Assembly (NCBI GenBank): GCA_902799385.1
Contig: CADCAK010000006.1
Location: forward strand, 3,953 to 59,266
DNA length: 55,314 bases
Source of the DNA: an uncultured bacterium
GTDB lineage: Bacteria > Verrucomicrobiota > Kiritimatiellia > RFP12 > UBA1067
Reading direction: 5' to 3'
The notes beneath the pieces are model-generated. The model made no database searches, was not told the DNA's origin, and was given only the letters and a program-made list of their open reading frames with translations. This document shows, piece by piece, positions 1 through 7,020 of the stretch. Every line of letters starts with the position of its first letter. The stretch's first letter is position 1. The translations under genes were made by a program, and so were the position numbers.

Positions 1-6
1 AACAAG

Positions 7-699
7 ATGAAGGCAAAGTTCATAACGGTGAAGGGCTCGGAGCATTTGGGCCATGAGCCGTTCTATTTGGGCATCCTGCAGCACGAGCGCACGATGTCCA
101 GGCGAGAGGCGTACGAATACGTCGCGGAGAAGACCGGCTACAAGCCGACTGCCGTCCGCGCCGTGTTCATGGCCGTCGCTGAGTACATCCGCGAGAACCA
201 GGCGAGGGGCAACATTACGTTCGTTGACGGGGTGGCGTCCATCCGCAACTCCGTGCGCGGCGCGTTCGAGGGGCTGACGGGCCCGTGGGTCAAGGGGCGC
301 AACATCCTCATGGTCAACGCCGTTGAGATGGAGCCGTTCAAGACCATCCTCGCGGCGGTCGTCCCCGAGAACAACACCGAGGGCGCGAAGCCCGTCATAA
401 ACACGGTCCTCGACGAGACCACCCGCGTCTACGACGAGATCACCGGCACGGACGTGTTCTCCATCGCCGGCGCGAACCTCGCGCCGGACGAGACGAAGGA
501 CGACGAGTACGTCGCCCTCGTCGATGCGCACGGCGTCGAGACGAAGGCGACCATGACGTTCTCCGACTTGCAGAACGTCAAGGCGCACCTCGAAGCGGCG
601 CTTCCCGCAGGGGAGTACACGCTCAAGGTCTACACGAGGAGCGGCCTCGGCGACCAGTTCGGCGTGACCGTCGCGACGCGGAAGGTGGTAGTTGGGTGA
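7..699 (+). CDS. HU-like DNA-binding protein with C-terminal Ig-like domain
   Basis: A 230-residue protein. Residues 1 to about 115 resemble the HU/IHF-like fold of the family often annotated as DNA-binding domain plus DUF4469: a short beta start, a helical region around TMSRREAYEYVAEKTG, and a strand pair near NITFVDGVASI. Residues 130-230 look like an Ig-like beta sandwich, with the pattern VFSIAGANLAP and PAGEYTLKVYTRSG. The following gene has the same architecture and a recognisably related C-terminal domain, so the two probably form an operon of paralogues. The likely role is nucleoid or DNA binding, but no target can be read from the sequence. Only six bases precede the ATG in the window, so the ribosome site and promoter cannot be judged. 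Family assignment is by pattern recognition only. Confidence 0.6.
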   Translation: MKAKFITVKGSEHLGHEPFYLGILQHERTMSRREAYEYVAEKTGYKPTAVRAVFMAVAEYIRENQARGNITFVDGVASIRNSVRGAFEGLTGPWVKGRNILMVNAVEMEPFKTILAAVVPENNTEGAKPVINTVLDETTRVYDEITGTDVFSIAGANLAPDETKDDEYVALVDAHGVETKATMTFSDLQNVKAHLEAALPAGEYTLKVYTRSGLGDQFGVTVATRKVVVG

Positions 700-702
700 T
701 GA

Positions 703-773
703 TTAGCCACAAAGAACACAAAGACCACAAAGAGTTTTCTATGTGCCTCTATGTGTTCTATGTGGCAAAAAAC
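703..773. repeat. Dispersed palindromic repeat (AGCCACAAAG family), copy 1
   Basis: It begins TTAGCCACAAAGAACACAAA and ends with the inverted form (CTATGTGGCAAAA), so the ends can pair as TAGCCACA with TGTGG. The interior is rich in CACAAAG and its complement. Related copies lie at 17609-17673, 17685-17759, 52325-52423 and 52451-52510. This copy lies between two co-directional genes and ends just upstream of the ribosome site of the next one. Confidence 0.85.
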
Positions 774-790
774 AAGAAAGGAAAATTACA

Positions 791-1789
791 ATGGCAAGGC
801 ATGAAGTCGTAATACACGAGAACACGGGTGCGACAAAGGAGTCCGCTCCGTATCTCGGAAGCTACATCGCAAAGGAAACGGTGGCGATGGCCGCGTTTGC
901 GGCGGTCGTCGGCGCGAAGTGCGGACTGCCGCCCATACAGGTGATGGCGATCCTCGGCGGCGCGTTCGAGGCCATCGAGGCGATGGAGAAGGAGTCGCTT
1001 GTGCGCGTCCACACCGACATCGGCGTCGTCTGCGGCGTGATCACGGGGTCGTTCCCGACGTCCGACGCGGCGTTCGACCCAGAGAGGAACTCGCTAGAGC
1101 TTGCGCTGCGGCTCGATGAAGGCTTGCGCCTCTCCCTTGCGGACGAGACAGCGAAGATAATCACCGACGCGGACATCACGAAGGTGCGCGTCGACAACGT
1201 GATGGACGTCGAGGAGCAGAAGCCGATGAACCTCATCCACGGGAAGCACGTCTTCCGCGTGTCGGGGTTCAACATGGTGCTCTCTGACGAGGGCGGGGCG
1301 GTGTTCCTCCAGAACTCGCAGGGGACGACGTTCCCCGTGGCGGTCGACGAGGTGATCTCGAAGCAGCTCTTCACGGCCCACACCGCAGAGCTTCTTGAGG
1401 CGGGCGACTACAAGCTCGTCGTCAAGTCGCGCGGCGGCGACGCGGAGGGCCCGCTCCAGACCTCGTTCCGCAGGGTCAAGTACCTGCACGCGGAGGACCC
1501 CGTTCCGGCGCCGACGATCACGAGCGCGGGGACGAGGGGCGACGGCGACGGCTACGTGAACGTCACCGACTCGACGCTCGACGTGACGGGCGAGAACATC
1601 GAGACGGCGACGCAGATCGAGCTGCTCACCGACACGGGCGCGTTGTGGCACGCGGTCCAGGCGGCCTACGCCGACGGCAAGCTCACGGCCCGGCTCAACT
1701 TCGGCGAGCCTCCTTGCGAGGACGGCGCCGTTCGCGTGACGACCGCTGGCGGCAGCGCACTGTACGAAGTGGAGTACGGCAGCCACTAA
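791..1789 (+). CDS. HU-like DNA-binding protein, paralogue with two Ig-like domains
   Basis: A 332-residue protein. I chose ATG 791 because AAAGGA lies 8 bases upstream. An in-frame start at 743 would translate part of the palindromic repeat and is unlikely. The N-terminal ~135 residues resemble an HU/IHF-like domain (GSYIAKETVAMAAFAAVVG). They are followed by an Ig-like segment, FRVSGFNMVLSDEGGAVF with AGDYKLVVKSRGG, that matches the pattern of the upstream gene's C-terminus. A second beta-rich segment, about 250-332, ends the protein. It likely works with or duplicates the role of the preceding gene, and a strong terminator follows. DNA binding is inferred from family resemblance. Confidence 0.6.
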   Translation: MARHEVVIHENTGATKESAPYLGSYIAKETVAMAAFAAVVGAKCGLPPIQVMAILGGAFEAIEAMEKESLVRVHTDIGVVCGVITGSFPTSDAAFDPERNSLELALRLDEGLRLSLADETAKIITDADITKVRVDNVMDVEEQKPMNLIHGKHVFRVSGFNMVLSDEGGAVFLQNSQGTTFPVAVDEVISKQLFTAHTAELLEAGDYKLVVKSRGGDAEGPLQTSFRRVKYLHAEDPVPAPTITSAGTRGDGDGYVNVTDSTLDVTGENIETATQIELLTDTGALWHAVQAAYADGKLTARLNFGEPPCEDGAVRVTTAGGSALYEVEYGSH

Positions 1790-1815
1790 CGCACGTTAGT
1801 GTCGATGCGCTATGG

Positions 1816-1844
1816 CGGGCGGGCTTTAAGCCCGCCCGTTTTTT
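1816..1844 (+). terminator. Rho-independent terminator
   Basis: An 11-bp perfect inverted repeat, CGGGCGGGCTT / AAGCCCGCCCG, around one central T is followed by six T. It closes the HU-like gene pair. Confidence 0.9.
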
Positions 1845-1860
1845 GCGTTTACGACACATT

Positions 1861-1915
1861 GAGGGGAACGGGGAACGGCCTGCAATCCTCCATTCCCCAT
1901 TCCCCCTCTCTCCGC
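1861..1915. repeat. Low-complexity GGGGAACGG-type repeat
   Basis: GAGGGGAACGGGGAACGG is followed by its pyrimidine-rich complement type (CCATTCCCCATTCCCC). The same GGGAACGGG motif occurs inside two coding sequences at 28841-28870 and 44766-44795. From 1845 to 2056 I see no gene. Confidence 0.6.
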
Positions 1916-2056
1916 GCCTCCGCGTGAGAATAATAACGAAATCGTAGGGGTCAGAAATGTCCTCCGTCTCATGGACTTTCGCCACGGATTATGTTAGACT
2001 GTCTACGCTCTCTTATTAGGGATACTGTGCCCTGAAACAGAAAGCGACGTAGAAAA

Positions 2057-2227
2057 ATGGCAACATCAAGCATAACGGCGAACTTTGCGATTCGCGACGA
2101 GAAAGAGGCGAAAGCCTTTATCTCGGCGCTGTTGTCGGATTCTCGTTCGATGGTTCCCCCTGCCCGCAAGCGGAACTGGAAATTTGTTGGTAGCGTCAGG
2201 GAGATTGAGGAGGTGCCCTATGCCTAA
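2057..2227 (+). CDS. Small protein, possible third member of toxin-antitoxin operon
   Basis: A 56-residue ORF beginning MATSSITANFAIRDEKEAKA. Its stop overlaps the start of the next gene by 8 bases, which suggests translational coupling. The opening pattern (SITANFAIRD, then a helix with KAFISAL) resembles short VapB/Phd-type antitoxins that sit upstream of PIN toxins. It ends abruptly, and the next gene is the more convincing partner of the toxin because it is conserved in both tandem modules. It may be a residual antitoxin fragment or a genuine third component. It is too short to assign to a family with certainty. Confidence 0.45.
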   Translation: MATSSITANFAIRDEKEAKAFISALLSDSRSMVPPARKRNWKFVGSVREIEEVPYA

Positions 2228-2498
2228 ACTGATGGAACGCGAAGAGTGGACGACTGCACTGGAAAGCGCGAGGCGTTCTAACCGTGTTTGGCGCCAACGT
2301 GTGGTCGGTTCTGGAGGTGAAACTCTTCTTGCTTTGCCCGAAACCGGCTCTTTCGATGTAATCTTCGTGGAAATAGCCGCGCCCGCCGAAAAACGGCGCA
2401 AGACATCGGCAAGGGATATGATAGGGTTCGGGAAGAGGTTTCATGCACCAAGGCCGACAGAGGAATGGATGAAAGAACTCCGCGAGGGTGAAGACTGA
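2220..2498 (+). CDS. Putative antitoxin of PIN-domain module 1
   Basis: A 92-residue protein starting MPKLMEREEW and ending WMKELREGED. I chose ATG 2220 because the second module has a clear homologue with the same beginning (MPRLMEKKDW) and end (IMKELREGEE). Its stop overlaps the start of the PIN gene by one base (TGATGG). Gene order, small size and tight coupling are typical of type II toxin-antitoxin pairs. I do not recognise the DNA-binding fold, so the antitoxin role is inferred from context and from co-duplication with the toxin. Confidence 0.65.
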   Translation: MPKLMEREEWTTALESARRSNRVWRQRVVGSGGETLLALPETGSFDVIFVEIAAPAEKRRKTSARDMIGFGKRFHAPRPTEEWMKELREGED

Positions 2499-2926
2499 TG
2501 GATTGGGTCGTCGATACTTGTGTTCTTCTGGACATCCTAGACGAAATGCAGCCTTTTGCAGAGGCGGCGGCAGAGGCGTTGGACGAGAAAGCGGAAGAGG
2601 GTGAATTGACTGTTGCGCCCATAACATACGTGGAGTTGTCGCCAGCGTTCAACGGAGACCGAGCTATGCAGGATTTGTTCCTTCGTAATGTTGGTGTGAA
2701 CATTGATTTTGGAGGGAACGCCGCCGCAGTCTTTACCGCGCATAAAGCTTGGTACGAGCACATTCTGCGCATACGTTCCGGCACGGGGAAGAAACGTCCT
2801 ATCGCCGATGTAATGATAGGTGCTTATGCGATGCAAAAAGGCGGTCTCATTACCCGTAACGAGGCGGATTTCAAGACCATTTATCCAAGCCTGACGATCT
2901 TCAATCCTGTTTCGCCAGCATCGTGA
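2498..2926 (+). CDS. PIN-domain toxin (VapC-like), module 1
   Basis: A 142-residue PIN-domain protein. The family acidic residues are visible: Asp in WVVDTC near the N-terminus, Glu in TYVELS, Asp in RPIADVMIGAYA, and Glu/Asp in RNEADF near the C-terminus. PIN toxins are Mg-dependent ribonucleases, and VapC members usually cut tRNA or rRNA to halt growth until bound by their antitoxin. The last third is nearly identical at DNA level to the second PIN gene at 3432-3860, and the identity continues past the stop codon, indicating recent duplication or gene conversion. PIN membership is clear; the RNA target is unknown. Confidence 0.85.
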   Translation: MDWVVDTCVLLDILDEMQPFAEAAAEALDEKAEEGELTVAPITYVELSPAFNGDRAMQDLFLRNVGVNIDFGGNAAAVFTAHKAWYEHILRIRSGTGKKRPIADVMIGAYAMQKGGLITRNEADFKTIYPSLTIFNPVSPAS

Positions 2927-2982
2927 ATCTCAAACCGTGAAACTGCAAATGAAAGGAATAACCCCATAGACAGTTAAAACGA
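2831..2982. repeat. Direct repeat, copy A (3' end of PIN gene 1 plus flank)
   Basis: About 152 bp, nearly identical to 3765-3916 at a constant offset of 934 bp. It covers the last ~32 codons of each PIN gene and ~55 bp of downstream non-coding DNA ending CAGTTAAAACGA. The stretch from ATGCAAAAAGG to the FNP codons shows no differences that I can find, while scattered differences occur afterwards. Confidence 0.9.
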
Positions 2983-3110
2983 TAAGGCGGCAACCGTGAA
3001 ACAACAATTTGATGTTGCAAGCTGTCGCTACGAAAATATGGTGTAATATCACGCAGTACAAGATGTCGCTTTTGCTGGACACAATCCAACAAGTGCGCGA
3101 CGTTGAGATA

Positions 3111-3119
3111 TGGTATAAT
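3111..3119 (+). promoter_or_regulatory. Extended -10 promoter for module 2
   Basis: TGG-TATAAT (hexamer 3114-3119), 25 bases before ATG 3145, with a ribosome site AAGGAGGG between. There is no convincing -35. A weaker look-alike, TGGTGTAAT, lies about 75 bases upstream. Confidence 0.75.
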
Positions 3120-3144
3120 AACTGGTGTCAAGGAGGGAAGAAAC

Positions 3145-3435
3145 ATGCCAAGACTGATGGAGAAAAAAGATTGGATGCAAACCGTAGCAGATGTCGGTTC
3201 TGCTGATGGTGTCTGGTACGAAAACGTATCGGTTGACGCCGGACATTTTCAGCTTTCCGCGCCACATAGCGGCCTGTATCGTGTAATTCTAGTCAAGGTT
3301 GGCAATGCCCTTTCTAATGAGAAGCCTCGTCAAGTGAAGACGGCGCATGACTATATTGGCTTTTGCCGTAGAAATTACAATGGCAGCACCACCACCGCCG
3401 AAATCATGAAAGAGCTTCGCGAGGGAGAGGAATGA
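3145..3435 (+). CDS. Putative antitoxin of PIN-domain module 2
   Basis: A 96-residue homologue of the 2220-2498 protein. Start and end motifs are conserved (MPRLMEKKDW and KELREGEE) while the middle has diverged. The start ATG follows a strong AAGGAGGG ribosome site, and the stop overlaps the toxin start by four bases (ATGA). Unlike module 1 it has no small ORF upstream. Sequence divergence between the two antitoxins while the toxins remain partly identical may reflect insulation of partner specificity, which is inference. Confidence 0.65.
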   Translation: MPRLMEKKDWMQTVADVGSADGVWYENVSVDAGHFQLSAPHSGLYRVILVKVGNALSNEKPRQVKTAHDYIGFCRRNYNGSTTTAEIMKELREGEE

Positions 3436-3860
3436 GCAAGTGGGTTGTAGACACGTGCGTAATCATCGACGTGCTTAGCGGTGACAGTGCGTTTTCGACG
3501 AAGTCAGCCGATGCCATCGACGCGAAGCGTGCCGAGGGTCTTGTCATAGCGCCTGTAACATACGTAGAACTGGCGCCTTCGTTCCTTGGAGATGTTGCGA
3601 AGCAAGATATGGTTCTTTCCGACTTGGGAATAGAATTTGATTTTGCGGGAAGCAGAGGGACTGTTCTTGCCGCGCACAAGGCATGGTATGAACATGTGTT
3701 GCGCAAACGACTTGGAGAGACAGCCAAACGTCCGATTGCTGACATTCTTATCGGTGCATACGCCATGCAAAAAGGCGGTCTCATTACCCGTAACGAGGCG
3801 GATTTCAAGACCATTTATCCAAGCCTGACGATCTTCAATCCCATTTCGCCAGCGCCATGA
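3432..3860 (+). CDS. PIN-domain toxin (VapC-like), module 2
   Basis: A 142-residue PIN-domain protein, same length as the first toxin. Conserved acidic residues are visible in VVDTCV, TYVELA, RPIADILIGA and NEADF. The N-terminal two thirds differ moderately from toxin 1, whereas the final ~30 residues are essentially identical. Translation is coupled to the antitoxin through an ATGA overlap. It is expected to be a ribonuclease toxin like its neighbour. Two adjacent related modules can be redundant, serve different targets, or form a decoy. The sequence does not say which. Confidence 0.85.
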   Translation: MSKWVVDTCVIIDVLSGDSAFSTKSADAIDAKRAEGLVIAPVTYVELAPSFLGDVAKQDMVLSDLGIEFDFAGSRGTVLAAHKAWYEHVLRKRLGETAKRPIADILIGAYAMQKGGLITRNEADFKTIYPSLTIFNPISPAP

Positions 3861-3916
3861 ATCTCAAACCGTGAAACTGCAAATGAAAGGAATAAGCCCG
3901 TAGACAGTTAAAACGA
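3765..3916. repeat. Direct repeat, copy B (3' end of PIN gene 2 plus flank)
   Basis: Second copy of the repeat described at 2831-2982, offset 934 bp. It marks the right edge of the duplicated toxin-antitoxin unit. Confidence 0.9.
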
Positions 3917-4011
3917 ACCTCCTTCGCGTTGACGGGCTACGGGGGATAAATAACGCGGCTGTGAAGCAACAATCATAGGGCGCAAAGATACGTGTAAACG
4001 GCAGTTGGATA

Positions 4012-4020
4012 TGGTATAAT
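4012..4020 (+). promoter_or_regulatory. Extended -10 promoter and strong ribosome site for GspG-GH2 fusion
   Basis: TGG-TATAAT (hexamer 4015-4020), then GGAGGAGG at 4031-4038 and ATG at 4044. No clear -35. Confidence 0.75.
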
Positions 4021-4043
4021 ACCGGAAAAAGGAGGAGGATTGT

Positions 4044-6935
4044 ATGGTTGACTACGGCGCGTTGAAGAGGAAGTTCCCGGCGAAGGACCCCCAGAGAAGG
4101 AAGAAGATTGCCGCCATCAAGGCGATAAAGCGCGAGTATGCCGCGAAACGCGCGGCTCTCGCCGGCGGTGCGCCGACGTTTAAGAAGGGCATTGTATTCT
4201 ACGCCGTCGTAATAATGGGTCTGGCCATCCTCGGTTCGCTCGTCCTCTCCGCCGTCGGCAGGGGCGGCCCGAAGGAAATCTCCCGCGCGCAGTTGCTCGC
4301 GCACAGGTCGGTAGATGCGATCGCCGTGGCGCTTGGCCGCTACCGCTACCATGTCGGAAGATATCCGTCGAACGAAGAGGGGCTTGAGGCGCTTGCGGCG
4401 ATTACGCCGCAGAAGAAGGGCTGGAACGGCCCGTACGTCAACCATGTCGTGAAGGATCCATGGGGGCACGACTACGTGTACGTCAACAACGGCGAGGGCG
4501 AATACCCGACGCTCTACTCCAGAGGCGTGGACGGCAAGGCTGGAACGACTGATGACGTCCTTCCCGACGGCGCCCTCTATGACGCCCCCTTCAAGGACAC
4601 GTCGTGGACGAAGGGATGGATGCCGTACTATCTGCGCGGCTATGTGCTCGCGTCCGACAAGCGTGCGAAGTCCGCGATCGAGGATGAGGTCAAGGCCGTG
4701 CTCGCGGCGGAGCGGGGTCCTTCGGAGGGCGAGTTTGTCCTGCGCGACGGATGGGAGTTTTCGCGCGACCGGAAGGAATGGAAGTCCGTCCGCGTTCCGC
4801 ACGACTGGGCGATCTCCGGACCATTCGACATAAAGCTCGACGGCAATACCGGCAAGCTCCCGTGGAAGGGCGTGGGATACTATCGCCGCACGATAGAACT
4901 GCCGTTCGACGCGGCCGGCAAGTTCGTCGCGCTCAGGTTTGGCGGCGTGATGGCGAGCCCAGAGGTGTTCCTCAACGGCGAGAAGGTGGGCGGCTGGGAC
5001 TACGGCTACATGTCGTTCGAGGTTGACATCTCCGCGAAACTGAAGTTCGGCGAGAAAAACGAGCTTCTTGTAAAGGCCGACACGACAAGGCACAATAGCC
5101 GCTGGTACCCTGGTGCAGGGCTTTACCGCGACGTCAAGCTCGTCGTCGAGGACGCGGAGGACCGCGCAATCTGGGGCTCGGTCAAGATCACCACTCCCGA
5201 AATCACGCCCGAGCGCGCGAAGGTGCGCGTCGAATATCTCACGCCCGTGAGCGCAACCCCGATTGTCAACGAGTTCGAGGTCGAGGCGCCGGTGCTCTGG
5301 GACGTGGCCAACCCGAAGCTCTACGAGACGACGATCTGCGGCAAGAAGTACCGCTATGGCTTCCGCACCGCCGAGTTCACGGCGAACGACGGCTTCCACC
5401 TGAACGGTCGCCGCGTGCAGCTCAAGGGAGTGAACCTGCACTCCGACCTCGGGCCGCTCGGCATGGCGTTCGACAAGGGCGCGATGCGCCGCCAGCTCGA
5501 GATCATGAAGGACATGGGCGTGAACGCCCTCAGGACTTCGCACAACGCGCCCGCCGAGGAAGTGCTCGACCTCTGCGACGAGATGGGTATCGTCGTGTGG
5601 GACGAGTGCTTCGACAAGTGGAATGGAACGGCTGGGCTTGCGCCGGGCGAGCCGCCCGAAGAGCTCGTCTCGCGCAACCTCAAGGCATTCGTGCGCCGCG
5701 ACCGCAACCATCCGTGCGTCGTCGTCTGGTCCATTGGAAACGAAATCCCGCCGCGTAGCGAGAAGAACCCGGCGGGAGTTTACGATGAGCGCTGCAAGCT
5801 CTTTCGCGAAGTCGTCCTTTCAGAAGACACCACGCGTCCCGTCGGCATCGGCTGCTGCCATGAGCAGTCCGCTGGCCGCGGCGACTACGCCTCGATGGAC
5901 CTGACGGGATGGAACTACAACGCGCGTTACATGCCAATGCGCGAGAAATACCCTGACAAGCCGATCGTATACTCCGAGTCCGCGTCCGCATTCTCGAGCT
6001 GGGGCTATTTCCCCGACGTGCCGACGGCGAATCCAACGGGCTACGACCCGAAGACGGTCGTGGACATCGACTCTTACGACCGCTGCTCCGCAAGGTGGTC
6101 GGACATCCCGGACATGGAGTTTGCGAGGATGGAGCGCGACCGGTTCATAGCGGGCGAGTTCGTCTGGACGGGCATCGACTACCTCGGCGAGCCGACGCCG
6201 AACCCGAACTTGTGCAGAAGCTCCTTCTTCGGGATCTGCGACCTCTGCGCGATGCCGAAGGACCGCTACTGGCTCTACCGCTCGTACTGGAACGACAGGA
6301 AGGACACTGTCCACCTTCTGCCGCACTGGAACTGGGACGGGCGCGAGGGCGAGAAGGTAACGGTAATGTGCTACACGAGCGGCGACGAGGCGGAGCTTTT
6401 CGTAAACAGCGAGAGCGCCGGCCGCAGGAAGAAGGTCAAGGACGCCGGCGCCATAGTCAAGAAGGGCGATCCAAACTACTACAAGGTGACGGAGCGCTAT
6501 CGCCTCGTATGGGAAGTCCCGTACGAGCCTGGCGAGATCAAGGTCATTGCGTTCAGGAACGGCCGTCCCATAGGCGAGGACTTCCGCAAGACTGCGTACA
6601 AGGCGGCGGCAGTGAAGTTGACGCCCGAGCAGACGGATCTCGCGGATGGAGAGCTCGGTTTCGTGAAGGTCGAGCTCGAGGACGAAGACGGCACGGTGCT
6701 TCCGCTCGCGAAGGACCGCGTGAACTTCAGTCTTGAGGGGCCGGGGGAGATCGTCGCCGTCGGCAACGGCTCGCACGACGGGCTCGATTCGTTTACGGAC
6801 ACCTCGTCGCATCCGCTCTACTACGGGCGCGCGCTCGTGGTCGTCCGCAGGACGGGCGGTTCGGGGCTTCCGCTGAAGCTCACGGCGTCCGTCTCGGGCG
6901 TCCGTCCCTGCTCCGTGTCGTTCGTCCGCAAGTAG
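4044..6935 (+). CDS. Membrane-anchored pseudopilin-domain / GH2 glycosidase fusion
   Basis: A 963-residue protein. Residues 1-48 are basic and are followed by one transmembrane helix (about 49-69, IVFYAVVIMGLAILGSLVL). Residues ~80-190 match the C-terminal domain of type II secretion pseudopilin GspG: the pattern YPSNEEGLEAL, then GPYV, DPWGHDYVY, and LYSRGVDGKAGTTDD. The rest is a family GH2 enzyme (beta-galactosidase/glucuronidase type): sandwich domain near RVPHDWAISGPFD and a TIM barrel with HNAPAEEVLDLCDEMG. The expected acid/base is Glu567 in SIGNEIPP and the nucleophile Glu645 in IVYSESAS. There is no classical prepilin cleavage site (G-FTLIE), so it probably stays membrane anchored with the enzyme outside the cytoplasm. 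The substrate is not determined. A single intact frame with no internal stop argues against a chance join. Confidence 0.85.
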   Translation: MVDYGALKRKFPAKDPQRRKKIAAIKAIKREYAAKRAALAGGAPTFKKGIVFYAVVIMGLAILGSLVLSAVGRGGPKEISRAQLLAHRSVDAIAVALGRYRYHVGRYPSNEEGLEALAAITPQKKGWNGPYVNHVVKDPWGHDYVYVNNGEGEYPTLYSRGVDGKAGTTDDVLPDGALYDAPFKDTSWTKGWMPYYLRGYVLASDKRAKSAIEDEVKAVLAAERGPSEGEFVLRDGWEFSRDRKEWKSVRVPHDWAISGPFDIKLDGNTGKLPWKGVGYYRRTIELPFDAAGKFVALRFGGVMASPEVFLNGEKVGGWDYGYMSFEVDISAKLKFGEKNELLVKADTTRHNSRWYPGAGLYRDVKLVVEDAEDRAIWGSVKITTPEITPERAKVRVEYLTPVSATPIVNEFEVEAPVLWDVANPKLYETTICGKKYRYGFRTAEFTANDGFHLNGRRVQLKGVNLHSDLGPLGMAFDKGAMRRQLEIMKDMGVNALRTSHNAPAEEVLDLCDEMGIVVWDECFDKWNGTAGLAPGEPPEELVSRNLKAFVRRDRNHPCVVVWSIGNEIPPRSEKNPAGVYDERCKLFREVVLSEDTTRPVGIGCCHEQSAGRGDYASMDLTGWNYNARYMPMREKYPDKPIVYSESASAFSSWGYFPDVPTANPTGYDPKTVVDIDSYDRCSARWSDIPDMEFARMERDRFIAGEFVWTGIDYLGEPTPNPNLCRSSFFGICDLCAMPKDRYWLYRSYWNDRKDTVHLLPHWNWDGREGEKVTVMCYTSGDEAELFVNSESAGRRKKVKDAGAIVKKGDPNYYKVTERYRLVWEVPYEPGEIKVIAFRNGRPIGEDFRKTAYKAAAVKLTPEQTDLADGELGFVKVELEDEDGTVLPLAKDRVNFSLEGPGEIVAVGNGSHDGLDSFTDTSSHPLYYGRALVVVRRTGGSGLPLKLTASVSGVRPCSVSFVRK

Positions 6936-6991
6936 CGCGGCGGGCCTACGTCTCTTCATTTTCTGGGCGGGCGAATTTCATGTCGTGGTTT

Positions 6992-7000
6992 TGGTATAAT
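6992..7000 (+). promoter_or_regulatory. Extended -10 promoter for der
   Basis: TGG-TATAAT (hexamer 6995-7000), followed by ribosome site AAGGAG at 7009-7014 and ATG 7021. Confidence 0.75.
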
Positions 7001-7020
7001 ACTCCGCCAAGGAGCCAGAG

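Noticed and set aside
743-790. Upstream start for the second HU-like protein
   Set aside because: The extra 16 codons translate the palindromic repeat, and ATG 791 has a proper ribosome site.
4044-4800. Assembly chimera between a gspG gene and a GH2 gene
   Set aside because: The frame is continuous, composition is uniform, and a membrane anchor plus linker make structural sense; a chimera still cannot be fully excluded without reads.
3864-5711. 615-codon open frame on the - strand
   Set aside because: It is antisense to the GspG/GH2 fusion, is Arg/Val/His-rich without motifs, and arises from GC-rich codon usage on the + strand.
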